NCBI GenBank assembly: GCA_963971575.1
Contig: OZ020611.1
Location: forward strand, 205,572,743-205,636,742
DNA: 64,000 nt
Direction: 5' to 3'
Source of the DNA: Liopterus haemorrhoidalis
Lineage: Eukaryota > Arthropoda > Insecta > Coleoptera > Dytiscidae
Part shown: positions 54,440 through 64,000 of the stretch, in pieces
How positions within the stretch are numbered: the first letter of the stretch is position 1
Layout of the letters: each line of letters opens with the position of its first letter
Program-made: the position numbers and the translations under genes
Notes under the pieces: generated by a model
What the model was told of the DNA's origin: nothing
What the model saw: the letters and a program-made list of their open reading frames with translations, nothing else
Databases searched by the model: none

Positions 54440-55886
54440 TAGTTAGTTAAAATTTTTGGCGTACAGCAACAAAGGCTATTTGCGGTAACGAGCGTTTACC
54501 CTGAACGTTCTTGTCCTGATCCAGGGATGGGTGGTTTCAGGACATACGTGCGACTTGCGTGCGGTCTCATTCAAATTAAACTATTTTATTTTAAATAACT
54601 CAGTTGCTGAACAACAAAAACATATAAAACAACATTATTTATAGTAATAAAGCAAATTATGCATTTTTGGATGAATATTTGCGGAGTTATGGGGGAACAC
54701 ACTAAAACTAAGATCTTGAAATATCTCCTTTATTGGTAACAGCAAAAAAATGTATCACAAAAATTGTTTAAAATAGAGAAACAAATATTGTTGCCCGAAG
54801 TAATTTTTCATCTGGATGAATAATAATTTTTACGTGAATCTCGGAAAAAAACAGACAGACAGAAATGGATTTTTTGTTGATTTTGTCGAATAGAAACAAA
54901 CCTATTTGTTTCTGTAGAACTCCAAAGAAATGAAGAAAAAAAAATAAACAGATAAATAACGAAATAAATATATTAAAAATCCTCATTGTTATGCAGCAGC
55001 ATATAACCAATTCTATTCTTCTTTTAATTTTGTAAAAAAAAAGTATATTTTTGGCCTGCTGGACGCATCAAAAAACAAACATGTTTGTGCATCGACGCAA
55101 GTTACCGCACGTAAGTAGCCATGTACTGTAACCATGTTCATTTAACTGCATGCGTTTGTTTTGTTGTCAGTTCTCGTGCGTTAAAAAAAATCGCACGTTT
55201 CCGCCTCCAATGTAACTGCACACTAATGCAGCCCATCTAAATTACTACACTACATATTAAAAACAATAAATTAGACAATAAATAAAATCATTAAAAATAC
55301 GCGTACTCAATAAAAGAAATCTTACATGGACAAATACAAATAAATAATATAAAAAGTCTGTTCGAAAAAATTAACGGACGCTGGGTGTTGGTAAGAGGCT
55401 GTAAAAAGGCCAATTACCATCGAATATCACAGGTTAATAATAAAACACATTAAAATAATGTTCAAGACTTCGCAAATAAAACAGTACGTTCGATTTTCTC
55501 AAGAAGTTTATCAGCCTGTTCATGAGTACTCTGTTGTCACTTAAAGCAACTGACAGGCCTAACCATTCCCTGAAATCCTCGAACTGTACAAACTCAGTTA
55601 AAAAGTGCAACACAGACAAATTTGTGTTACACGTCTCACATAGAGGAGAGTCTTTACCTCGAAGAAGGTGTCCATGGGTCCACCAACAGTGGCCTATACG
55701 GAGGCATGTGATGGCTGTTTCCTCCTTGTGGTTAATCCTGCAGGAAAAACCTCATGGTTTAACGTCTTCCTTAATCTGTCTCAACTTTACGTTCTGTATG
55801 CTGCTCCACTCATGTTGCCACATGGCTAAAACCAGATGTTTCAGATGATTCTTTGCGTCATCTGGAAATATGAAACTAACATCAAT
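54440..55886 (-). mobile_element. LINE insertion flanked by a ~20-bp direct repeat
   Basis: CATAGTCTCCTTTTAGAACT (54420-54439) and CATAGTCCTTTTAGAACT (55887-55904) flank the segment. Because this sequence occurs once in the related mariner at 8 kb, it is best read as a target-site duplication. The right part is a LINE C-terminus on the minus strand. The left ~1 kb is AT-rich, includes a stretch similar to Repeat B (near 54720-54830), and may be 3' UTR plus later insertions. Confidence 0.7.
55434..55870 (-). pseudogene. LINE C-terminus after RNase H (I/R1-like)
   Basis: The minus strand gives WQHEWSSIQNVKLRQIKEDV, a frame break, then HKEETAITCLRIGHCWWTHG, HLLRGKDSPLCETC and LSVLHFLTEF. This is the conserved ending of RNase-H-bearing insect LINEs (r.e....RLRiGHt..THg.Ll.....P.C..C....t..H.l..C), with the final Cys replaced by Phe. 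The remaining ~50 residues (LGLSVALSDN..., MNRLINFLRKS) reach a stop at 55434. Confidence 0.85.
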
Positions 55887-56105
55887 CATAGTCCTTTTAG
55901 AACTATACAATTCGTCCAACGATTCTCCGATTTTTCGATGCCCTCCCAATAATACGATTACTCGAAGCACTCAAAATAAGCCTCTGTTTCAGCGATGAAA
56001 ACGTCATTCGAGCCAAATCGCTTACCAGTGAGCTGATGAGGAACCAATTCGTAGCGCAATTCATGGAGTTTTGCTATTGGGACTGCGCACTTGTGGATCG
56101 GTGCG
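55887..56105 (-). pseudogene. mariner transposase C-terminus (same family as 7472-8379)
   Basis: The minus strand matches 8030-8290 base by base over long stretches (CCCAATAGCAAAACTCCATG, ATTGGTT, GGGAGGGCATCGAAAA). About 70 bases that would encode the third-Asp block (PYSPD..P.DYYLF) are deleted. The 3' terminal part lies at 54379-54439. Confidence 0.88.
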
Positions 56106-56169
56106 TTAAACAGAACAGAAAGAAAAATGTATATTTACCATTTTTATTATTATTATTTTTTATCCTGAA

Positions 56170-56716
56170 TAATCTTTGTAGTGTACAAAAGTAGAGGTAT
56201 TCAAAAGGATAACGGTGCCAATACTCTCATATGTCAGTGAATCGTGGACTACCGCGATAAAATACCAGAGTAAAATTAGAAGTACAGAAATGAGATTTTT
56301 AAGGAAAATAGCGGGAAAGACAAAGATGGACCGGATTAGAAACGCGACGTTCAGGTAACAATTGCAGACAAAATCAGTTGAATGGCTACAAGAAGGTCAA
56401 TATGGCTAGGACATGTACAAAAGATGGGAGATGAAAGAACAGCTAAAGCAGCCTATGAGACGAGGCCGATAGAAAAAAGAAGAAGAGGACGACCAATTAA
56501 GACCTGGAAGGACGAAGTAAGACAAGCGACATAGAGACGAGGAGTCAGATGGACGGATATCAAAACCAGCACCTCAAATAGAAAAGTCTGGAGAGAAATA
56601 TGGAAAAGACCACCGGAAGAGGTACCGTGACTCCAACTTGTCACAAAGTTGTACTCCAACAACGCCTTACACCAAAAGGTAGAAAGGCTTAAGATTGAGT
56701 AAGTAAGTAAGTAAGA
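56170..56716 (+). mobile_element. RTE-like LINE 3' end with (AAGT)n tail
   Basis: Shifted frames read ILSYVSESWTTAIKYQSKIR and MRFLRKIAGKTKMDRIRN, then SVEWLQEGQY, GDERTAK-type residues, and RGRPIKTWKDEV. This is the typical C-terminus of RTE-type elements (vLlYgsEtW, ...mRflRki.g..r.DriRN, ...W.GHv.Rm, ...RGRP...W.d). The insertion finishes with GAGTAAGTAAGTAAGTAAG (about 56698-56716). Many frameshifts; the catalytic part is missing. Confidence 0.88.
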
Positions 56717-56887
56717 ATAATCTCAATATTCTTATACATGGATACTTGAGAAGCTCACGAGCCGACTAGCAGATGATCATCATAAGTACCCCATAACCAT
56801 GAGTCCTGTTTACGCTATTGCTGCTATTTGTATTTACAAAATAAGTTAGATTATTTTTTTTATCAATAATGTAAGAGGACTAATAAT

Positions 56888-57699
56888 GCCCGGTTGCATG
56901 AATGGAGATCAATTCTCAGATCAACTGTTCTCAAATCACCGTTGATACCAGATTAAATTTTTACACCATTGTTTGAATGCAAGATCAGTTGATCGTTCAT
57001 TTCATAATTTTTACTGGGGTAACTGTGAAGGGGGTATTTATAAGTAATTGTTAGAGACGTTACTTGCCATATTATACATAATTAGTTTGTTATTAGTTTG
57101 AATATTAGTTTAAATGTTTGTTATTAGTTTAAATATTAGTTTATTTATTTACTATCATTAGTTTTGTTACACTACAATAATTTAGTTTGTTTTTTTCCTT
57201 TTAGTTATTAATATTACAGAGGATGAGGACGTGAACTGGAATAAGTATAAACGAATGATTTATGTTTTTATTTTATGTCTGTTATAAAAATGTTTATTTA
57301 ATAAATAATTAAATACATTCTAAGACTGTTATTTTTTTAGGTTAACTTTGTTAACTTGTAACTTTTTATTAACTAAAACAAAAATTACCCTCTCCATATC
57401 TCTAATAAATATGCTGTGCTTATATTACAGTATAAAAATGATTTAAAAAAGGGTAAACGATAATAAACATGTTTCAAAACGAGATCTATGTCGTACATCA
57501 AAACAATTAACATAAAATGGCGGTACGAATTTGGCTTGATCTCGACTTGATCGGTGAATTTTCGTGTATCAACTTAATGCGCGATTTATTCCGCGATCAA
57601 GAGGTAATTCGTATTCTTGCAATAGTTTGATACACGATTTGATGCAAATCAACGTTGATCGAATATCAAGCCACTTGATCCTGATTCTTGCAACCGGGC
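56888..57699. mobile_element. MITE with GCCCGGTTGC ends
   Basis: The ends GCCCGGTTGCATGAATGG and, inverted, GCCCGGTTGCAAGAATCA then GGATCAA pair over about 25 bases with four differences. Several GATCAA words recur inward on both sides. GCCCGGTTGC-type ends suggest PIF/Harbinger, but a clear 3-bp duplication is not visible. Non-coding, 812 bp. Confidence 0.7.
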
Positions 57700-57701
57700 A
57701 G

Positions 57702-57760
57702 AAGTGCAATAAAAGCGGAATATAATTAAATATATTTTCCCGCTTTTATTGCACTTATTC
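57702..57760. repeat. perfect hairpin beside the MITE
   Basis: AAGTGCAATAAAAGCGG and its exact complement CCGCTTTTATTGCACTT lie about 23 bases apart, immediately right of the MITE end. Confidence 0.85.
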
Positions 57761-59064
57761 CGGTTGACCTAACTTTGTCCTCATTTTGATAATAAGTGAG
57801 ATATTTCAAGATTCTTATTTGACAACAGACAAATAAAAACATATTATATAGGCAGGAGTTATTATTATAAATATAGCTAACCTCGTATCAAAATTACTAT
57901 CGCTGCCGATATGCAGAATATCTTGAAACTACTTTTCTCTATTAAATATTCCCCAAAAACCCTCCATTTAAGAATAACTGACACTTAAGTCCTTATTTAT
58001 GAAATGTGTCAGTTTATCTTATTTGAAATATCCCAAACTTCACACAAAATGTGGGTGTATCAAACACTATTTGTATTCAAAGCAAACAATTTTCCCGAGT
58101 TTAGAAGTTGCCACGTGTAAATTGACTAAAAATAACAATGTTTTAAGTGACGTTTGACAAATTAAAATCCAATAGGCAAAATTTTGTTTGGTTTTAACTC
58201 AATTTCCTTTGCGTTCAATATAATTCCCGAAGTTTAATTTTAGAACACAATACCATACGAGCACAATACCATAAGATAAATTTTAAAATTTTAATTAAAT
58301 AAATTTAAAACCGTATCGAGGGTGAGGAGAGTGAGGCATCTCAACTTTACTGGTAAAAAGGGGAACCAGAACTTGAAAATGGAGCACTAAAAGCCTCTCT
58401 TGATTAGGTATTTTTTCTACTTTTATAAATGTTTTATTACCTATTACTATTAACATAATAAACTTGTAGAATGACATTAAATTAATGAAATTTAGTATTT
58501 GTACCTCAAAAAAATCAGAAAATATTATGAAGCAATATATATATATATATATATAATTTCATTAGAAAATTATTAAATATTAACAATTTGAAACCCCACC
58601 CTTAAGTTACGTAGCTAACCCCATGAGTGTCATATGCTGTGTTCACAACCTCGAAATTAGAAATTAGAATTAGTACTTAGAATTAACGTACATGTTTGTT
58701 ATACGTAACTGTACGTTTTCGTCCGCAACCTTCTAAAGAAATATTTAATAAATGAATAAATAAATAATAGGTTCCTAACGCTTATAAATGCGATAAGGGG
58801 CAGAGAAGGTCCTATTGTCCCTAAAAAAAACTTACTTATAAATTAAAATTAAGAGTTTGTATGCGCAGTAAGCATTTGTCTTAACTTGCAAATTTCTACG
58901 ACCATATTTTTCTGGTTTTATCCATATCTTTCTATCTTCTATGAGTATAGTTATTATTTTCCCTTTCTTTTGATTCTTTTCAAAACTATGAGACATTCAA
59001 AACCTCATTAGCAAATATAAACAGCTGTCAAATCTATGGTATATGGCTCTAGCAGTTTGCGATA
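57761..59064. other. no recognised gene; (TA)n at 58537-58556
   Basis: AT-rich. A small inverted pair (CTGACAC / GTGTCAG) lies near 57970-58012, and a TA tract at 58537-58556. Confidence 0.5.
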
Positions 59065-59459
59065 CTTCCAACCAGAGATGCCAGACGTCCGCATGCGCGG
59101 GACAGTCTCGCATAAGAATGAATTGTCCCGTGTCCCGCGTAAACTTTTAAATATCCCGCAGGTTAAAAATGTACAGATTTTGACTGTAAAATAACGAAAC
59201 AATGACCTAAAAAGTGATGAAATGTATTTCTTTCCTAACATGTATGAATTTCAGGCATTGGCAGGTAAGTTGCACGCTAATGATAGTGGGACGCGTTAAG
59301 CTGCGTCCAGATTAGCGAGCCGATCCTATAATATACCGCGTAATGTCACACGCCGTGTAACATTTTTGTCTAGTTTGGACGGGACTACACACTAAAGCCG
59401 AGCTGTTGGCAAAGCGCTTGATCTCCACCGCTCTGTTTTTTTCTGTTTTTTTTTTTTTT

Positions 59460-59800
59460 TTTTTGAAAATGAACTTCTTGAGCCGTATGTTAAATTTGTA
59501 AAGAATATATGTGATTGTTGAAGTATATTCCGTCATGAATAATGTAAGGCAACCCTTGATTGAGCATAAGAATGAATGCTGTTTAGAGCAAATGTTCATG
59601 AAATTATCCAAAACTGTAATAATCTAGATGCCACAAAGCGGCTTAAAATGGAAGCAAATAATTTATATTATGACTATAAAATATATAGAGAAATGATTTA
59701 ATTTCAATGACCACAAATATAAAATTGTCTCTAACTTAAGATATCGTAAAAATGACTAACGCATTTAAAATAGAAGTATATCAAGATTTTCTGTTTGAAG
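59460..59800 (+). pseudogene. hAT transposase fragment, left of the LINE
   Basis: Frames broken by stops read PYVKFVKNICDC, AVNVHEI-like residues and LDATKRLKMEANNLYYDYKI. The orientation and order fit the middle part of a hAT transposase whose end is at 61255-61440, but the motifs here are weak. Confidence 0.4.
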
Positions 59801-59814
59801 AATATATTTTACAT

Positions 59815-61149
59815 CATCATCATCATTTTTCAGCCATTGACGTCCACTAATGAACATAGGTCTCCCATTTGCTTCTCCATTCCTCTCTGTTCTGTGCCAC
59901 CTGCAGCCAATTACCAACCAGTCTTTTAATATCTTCCGTCCAACGGGTAGGAGGTCTGCCTCGGTTCCTTGTACTATCTCTAGGCCACCATTCCAGTATT
60001 CTCCTGGTTCATCTATCATCATTTACTCTGGCAACATGACCTGCGCACTGCCACTTCAGACGTGAAATTCTTCCAATTATATACAAACTTTTGTTTGCTG
60101 TCTGATCCACAAATTTGTCTTTCGATCTAAAAGTGTAACGCCAATCATCGCTCTCTCCATTGATCTTTGAGCAACTCGTAGTTTTTCTGCAGATTTTCGC
60201 GTGAGGGTGAGAGTCTCAGCACCATAGGTAAAGACTGGTAAGACACATTGATCAAATACCTTTCTCTTGAGGCATATGGGGAAATCCCCTTTAAAATGTG
60301 CCTCAGATTTCCAAAGGCTGCCCATTCCATACCAATTCTTTTGTTTATTTTTATAGTTTGGTTGTCCCGGCCGATAGTGATTTCGTATCCCAGGTATTTG
60401 TAGTGGCAAACTTGATCAATGGGTCCACCCGTGATTCACAAATTACCAGTCAGCACTAAATTTGTCATTACTCTGGTCTTTTTTATGTGAATTTGGAGTC
60501 CTATATCCTCGGCTTTACTATTCAATTCTTCCATCATTTGGTCCATTTCTCCTAAGTCTTCAGTAATTAAAAGAATATCGTCAGCGAAACGTAAATGGTT
60601 TAGACGATCTCCATGAATGTTTTAGCCTCGATCTGTCCAATTAAGTTTTTTAAAAACGCTCTCCAATGCAGCATTGAATAGTTTAGGAGATATAGGATCT
60701 CCCTGACGTACACCTCGCTCGATTTAAAACAATCTTTTTTCTTATGGACCTTCGCAACAGCGTCTGCCTTTTTGTACACATGACTTATTACACGAGAATA
60801 TCTGTAGTCTATTCGATCATCTTTCAGCGCATCGAGTTCTGCCCATCTTTCGATTGAATCGAATGCCTTTTCGAAATCCAGGAAGGTCAAAACCATGGGT
60901 CTATTATACTCTACGGATTTTTCGATTAAAAACTTGAGTACCAATAGATGGTCGTTGGTACTGAAGCCTCTTCTAAATCCAACTTGTTCGACAGGTTGGC
61001 TGAAGTCTAATTTCGCTGATAACCATTTTGTTAATATTCTCGTGAATAGTTTGTTAATTTTTGGCAGTAGGCTTAGATAAGGTCTGTAGTTTTCTAGTTT
61101 GGATTTGTCTCAATTTTTATGCAGCAGGATCATTTTCGAAACAATTTTC
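59815..61149 (-). mobile_element. 5'-truncated RTE-like LINE with 11-bp duplication
   Basis: ATATTTTACAT flanks both sides exactly (59804-59814 and 61150-61160). The minus strand carries the reverse transcriptase from its start: LENYRPYLSLLPKINKLFTR, VEYNRPMVLTFLDFEKAFDS, IDYRYSRVISHVYKKADA, then the broken VRQGDP and FADD regions, and KINKRIGMEWAAFGNLRHIL. It continues KRKVFDQCVLPVFTYGAETL and WRHTERNGEANGRPMFISGR. It ends in a (GAT)n tail, here ATCATCATCATC on the plus strand. The endonuclease half is missing and several frameshifts break it. Confidence 0.95.
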
Positions 61150-61254
61150 ATATTTTACATATATCTTCCTAAAAAGGTTTATGGCTAACATAACGGATAT
61201 TGGAAGGCAATTACCGTGTGATCAAAGATGGGTTTGTTTTTTTTTTTTTTTTAA

Positions 61255-61440
61255 TTCAACTCGACAATTTTTGACGAATTATTGTATACCTTTTCTCTAT
61301 CCCACATGCAAACGCAACATCTGAAAGGATTTTTGGTCTAATAACAAGTGCTTGGCGTAAAGATAAAAGGTTGATTCTAAAAAATTTGGAGGTCAAGTTG
61401 ATGATAAAACAAAATTTCGGAATGAATTGTTCGAAATTTT
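61255..61440 (+). pseudogene. hAT transposase, dimerisation region
   Basis: After the LINE the frame reads HANATSERIFGLITSAWRKD, then KRLILKNLEVKLMIKQNF. The SER.F...t..R..L....l..l..ik pattern is the C-terminal dimerisation motif of hAT transposases. It lies in the same strand and order as the fragment left of the LINE. Confidence 0.75.
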
Positions 61441-61691
61441 ATTTTTTTTTTACTGCGGGTTTGTCATTCTTGTGATAAATATTGAATAATTTTTAGGATA
61501 AATAGCATAAATAAAAATTTAACTGAATTATTTTTGTTGTTCTCTTTATTAGATACATTTTTGAATGGCCAAAAGGAGGTTTAGAAATTAAAAATGATAT
61601 GTCAAAACCGTTAACCGTGAAAAAAAATTGCCAAAATTTGCATTTTTGTCCCGCGAGATTTAATTTGAAATCTGGCAACTCTGCTTCCAAC

Positions 61692-62280
61692 ACAAGAGAT
61701 GACGTCATGCGGACCATGTGATTAGACTGATCTATTGAATTAAGATCTATTCATTGTTAGGAAGTGAAGGTCCTGGTCTATAAATATTCCTGTCTCTATA
61801 TGGGAGAATAATCGCACGCTGTTGGATTAGTTGAACTATTTACCTACTTATTTTACGCAACTTGAGAAACATAGATGTAAGATTGGTTGCCGACATTAAT
61901 GTAATTATTTTTCATGTCAAAGCTGGATGTCGAACGAAAATTAAAATTAGAACATCTTTTAATTTCATTTTTAATATTTACAAGAAGTGAGTGAGTCAAA
62001 CACGGGTCACCATATTTCATATTGGGATCACCTAAATTGCAGAATTCGGAACCAAGATAGCAATCAAAATCTAATGAAGATTTTAGACTGCATTCTTGAT
62101 ATTGAAATGAGTCAAACAGATTGCCACGTTATATAAATACGTTAAATTTCTTATTATTTTTCAAAATTAAGCAAAAATATTGTTTCAATTGTTTAAATTT
62201 ATTATTTATATTCCATAGCATAGCTTCAAACGCCACACTTTAATGACATAATTGACCACAGGGGAGTCCAGGGGCATTAA
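61692..62280. other. no recognised gene
   Basis: AT-rich, no coding relic. Confidence 0.5.
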
Positions 62281-63097
62281 ACCAATTATTTTTTCATTTT
62301 CGATCATTTTCAAAACTATATATTTGTGATCTTAGGCTAAAAATGTATAAGTATACTAAATTACCAACAAAATTTTTTGATTCTTATTTTATCCAAAATA
62401 TAGTTATTATAAATTATAGCTAATTTTAGGGTGAGAATTATCACAAAAATATTTAAAAAATTCATATTTTCTTAGTTTTTGTTAGAGCCGATCATTGGGT
62501 TATTTTTTAGCCTATAATTCCAAAACTTTGCCTAAACTTTAAAATGGACCCAATTTGGATGAACAAAAGTACATATTTACACAATTTTTTTTATTAAAAA
62601 TCACAATTTTTTAAAGGTCTACTCTCTACGATTTTTTCGGTTTTTGGCCAAGTGTTTTGGATTACTGCCCATAAAAAACTTAATAATTGGTCTATTTGTC
62701 TAAAGATCTAATTGGTCTATTAAAGGTCTAATATTTTTTTTTTTAACTAATCAATGCAGGAGAAATTTAAAAATTCAAACCGCAGATTTCTATCCCTAAC
62801 CATTTTTTAGTTAGGATTTATTAAAAAATTAAACTTTTCAATATATATTTTTTTTATTTAGAAATATGGTTCCATGTCAATTCTGCCCTCAAGATTATAA
62901 AAATTTTAACCCCATGTCTTTATCGCATTTCGTTTTTGAGATACGTCCATGCAAAAATGAAAATTTCTATAAATCACACCATATTAAAATTTGTCATAAT
63001 TTTACAATACGCACAACGAATAAGGTCTCAAATTTTTTCTAGACGAAATAAACTACGGGGAATCCAAAAATTCCAACGGCAGGTCGCTATCTAAAAT

Positions 63098-63405
63098 CGT
63101 TTTTGAGTTGTGCTTTTTTTAATTTACAATTTTCACAAATAATGTAAATTATCCCATTACACAAAATTGTCGTAATCTCAAACGCGTTAAAAGATTAAAA
63201 CCGCAATTTTTTTCTAGACTACTACTACTAAATAGAGGTTGCTGTCTTTAACCGTTTTTGAGTTGTTCTTTTTTTTTAATTCACAATTTTCACTAATAAT
63301 GTAAATTAGGCCATTAAAAAAAATCTTAAAACTCGTTAAACGATTAAAGCCCCAATTTTTTTCTAATCTAAATAATTTACGCTATTTTTAACCGTTTTTG
63401 AGTTG
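63098..63405 (+). repeat. ~150-bp tandem units
   Basis: CCGTTTTTGAGTTG (first copy TCGTTTTTGAGTTG) recurs at about 63098, 63251 and 63391. Each is followed by a poly-T tract and, in the first two, ACAATTTTCACNAATAATGT, then GATTAAA.CC.CAATTTTTT. There are two full units and a partial one. Confidence 0.75.
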
Positions 63406-63682
63406 CATTTTTTTTTTTTTTTTTTAATTTAAAAAGTCTAATTGAAAAAATACATTGAATAAAAAAAGTTTTTTTCCTTATAAACAATTTTTGTCATGTA
63501 TATTTTTCTGTTGTCAAGAATAGGGAAGATATTTTATGTTTTTTAAGGAATAGTTTTAACCCCGAAACACCCCCTAGAATATATTTTTTTGAGTTGCCTT
63601 ATAGCCAATGTTTGAATCCTGGATACATTCTATCATATCAAATTACGTGAAATATGGCAAGCCGTTTTTGGGTGAATCTTGC

Positions 63683-63702
63683 ACAGACAGACAAACAGGC
63701 AA

Positions 63703-63739
<37 letters not shown>

Positions 63740-63770
63740 TAGACAGACAGACAAATAGACAAGCAGACAG

Positions 63771-63801
<31 letters not shown>

Positions 63802-63803
63802 AA
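63683..63803. repeat. (CAGA)n microsatellite
   Basis: About 30 units of CAGA with CAAA and GGCA variants. A (CTGT)n run in inverted orientation follows at 63953-63975. Open frames with RQTDRQTD or SVCLSVCL repeats are artefacts. Confidence 0.95.
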
Positions 63804-64000
63804 AATTAAGTTTTTTGTGGATTATGTCTTGCAATCATCTAAAAGGTGTAGAAACCAAATACGAGACCGAAAGGATTTAAAAATAGTTATAAGTTCCAAA
63901 TTTTTAGGGTTTTGTAGGTATGACCAAAAAACCCTTATACCGTCATTTTGTCGTCTGTCTGTCTGTCTGTCTGTTCGGTAAAAATTGTAGCCAAACGGCT

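Larger units (their letters stand above)
59073..61683 (+). mobile_element. hAT element with perfect 8-bp duplication, split by a LINE
   Basis: The left end is CAGAGATGCCAGACG and the right end, inverted, CAGAGTTGCCAGATT. CTTCCAAC flanks both sides (59065-59072 and 61684-61691). Both ends also share GTCCCGCG near the borders. The LINE at 59815-61149 lies within; without it the hAT is about 1.27 kb. Confidence 0.95.
62281..64000 (+). mobile_element. Repeat B, long copy with tandem array and microsatellites
   Basis: Around 63520-63670 it matches the shorter Repeat B copies at 31920-32110 and 50857-50958. Upstream is a non-coding AT-rich body with a tandem array (63098-63405), downstream a CAGA microsatellite and a CTGT run. 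A microsatellite-bearing non-autonomous element (Helentron/HINE-like, as for Repeat A) is possible. The right end lies beyond the window. Confidence 0.55.

Noticed and set aside
54520..54560. hAT terminus CAGGGATGGGTGG
   Set aside because: A single end-like word with no second end, duplication or coding relic nearby.
63643..63981. RQTDRQTD / SVCLSVCL open frames
   Set aside because: Products of the CAGA microsatellite.

Overview
The window looks like repeat-filled DNA from an arthropod, most likely an insect. It is strongly AT-rich, carries short CCTAA (insect telomere-type) motifs, and its coding relics are mariner, Tc1/Tc3-like, pogo and hAT transposases plus Jockey/CR1-, RNase H- and RTE-type LINE reverse transcriptases. 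Species or order cannot be fixed from the sequence. I found no convincing intact host gene, no tRNA or rRNA gene and no CRISPR array. Nearly every protein-like stretch is a broken transposon gene.

Layout, left: 1-9 kb holds two copies of a ~0.7 kb repeat with a GTCY microsatellite (Repeat A; the second copy splits a mariner), a TTA-flanked MITE, SINE-like relics, a head-to-head mariner, a pogo deletion derivative, and an RTE fragment abutting a second mariner. 9-18.6 kb holds five hAT remnants, two of them (13279-15028 and 16080-17458) with perfect 8-bp target duplications and one of those carrying a LINE inside it. The same stretch has a MADF-domain element and an internally deleted mariner with intact ends.

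Middle: 19.4-20.5 kb is a foldback MITE. 24.3-27.7 kb stacks Repeat A, a hAT relic, a 5'-truncated LINE, a Tc-like relic and a mariner. 30.3-31.6 kb is a foldback element whose ends are 15-bp minisatellites, flanked by an 8-bp direct repeat. 32-35 kb is rich in MITEs. 35.8-42.4 kb is the most unusual part: two modules (D and E) lie in tandem on the left. On the right they recur in the opposite orientation and changed order, with module D at the centre of a palindrome whose arms are about 880 bp each.

Right: 43.7-44.9 kb is a mariner inside a Tc-like element, and 46.6-47.4 kb a TIR element of unknown family. 48.8-50.5 kb holds the best-preserved transposase, pogo/Tigger-like with at least two frame breaks. 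51.0-53.5 kb is a non-coding hAT that splits a copy of Repeat B. 54.4-56.1 kb is a mariner split by a LINE, followed by an RTE 3' end, a MITE with GCCCGGTTGC ends and a hAT split by an RTE LINE, with both target duplications readable. 62.3-64.0 kb is a long Repeat B copy with a ~150-bp tandem array and GTCT/CAGA microsatellites.

The elements do not form a pathway. They record successive insertions, and the nesting gives relative ages: mariner before Repeat A, hAT before LINE, Tc-like before mariner, Repeat B before hAT. All family calls come from reading motifs by eye; no database search was possible.
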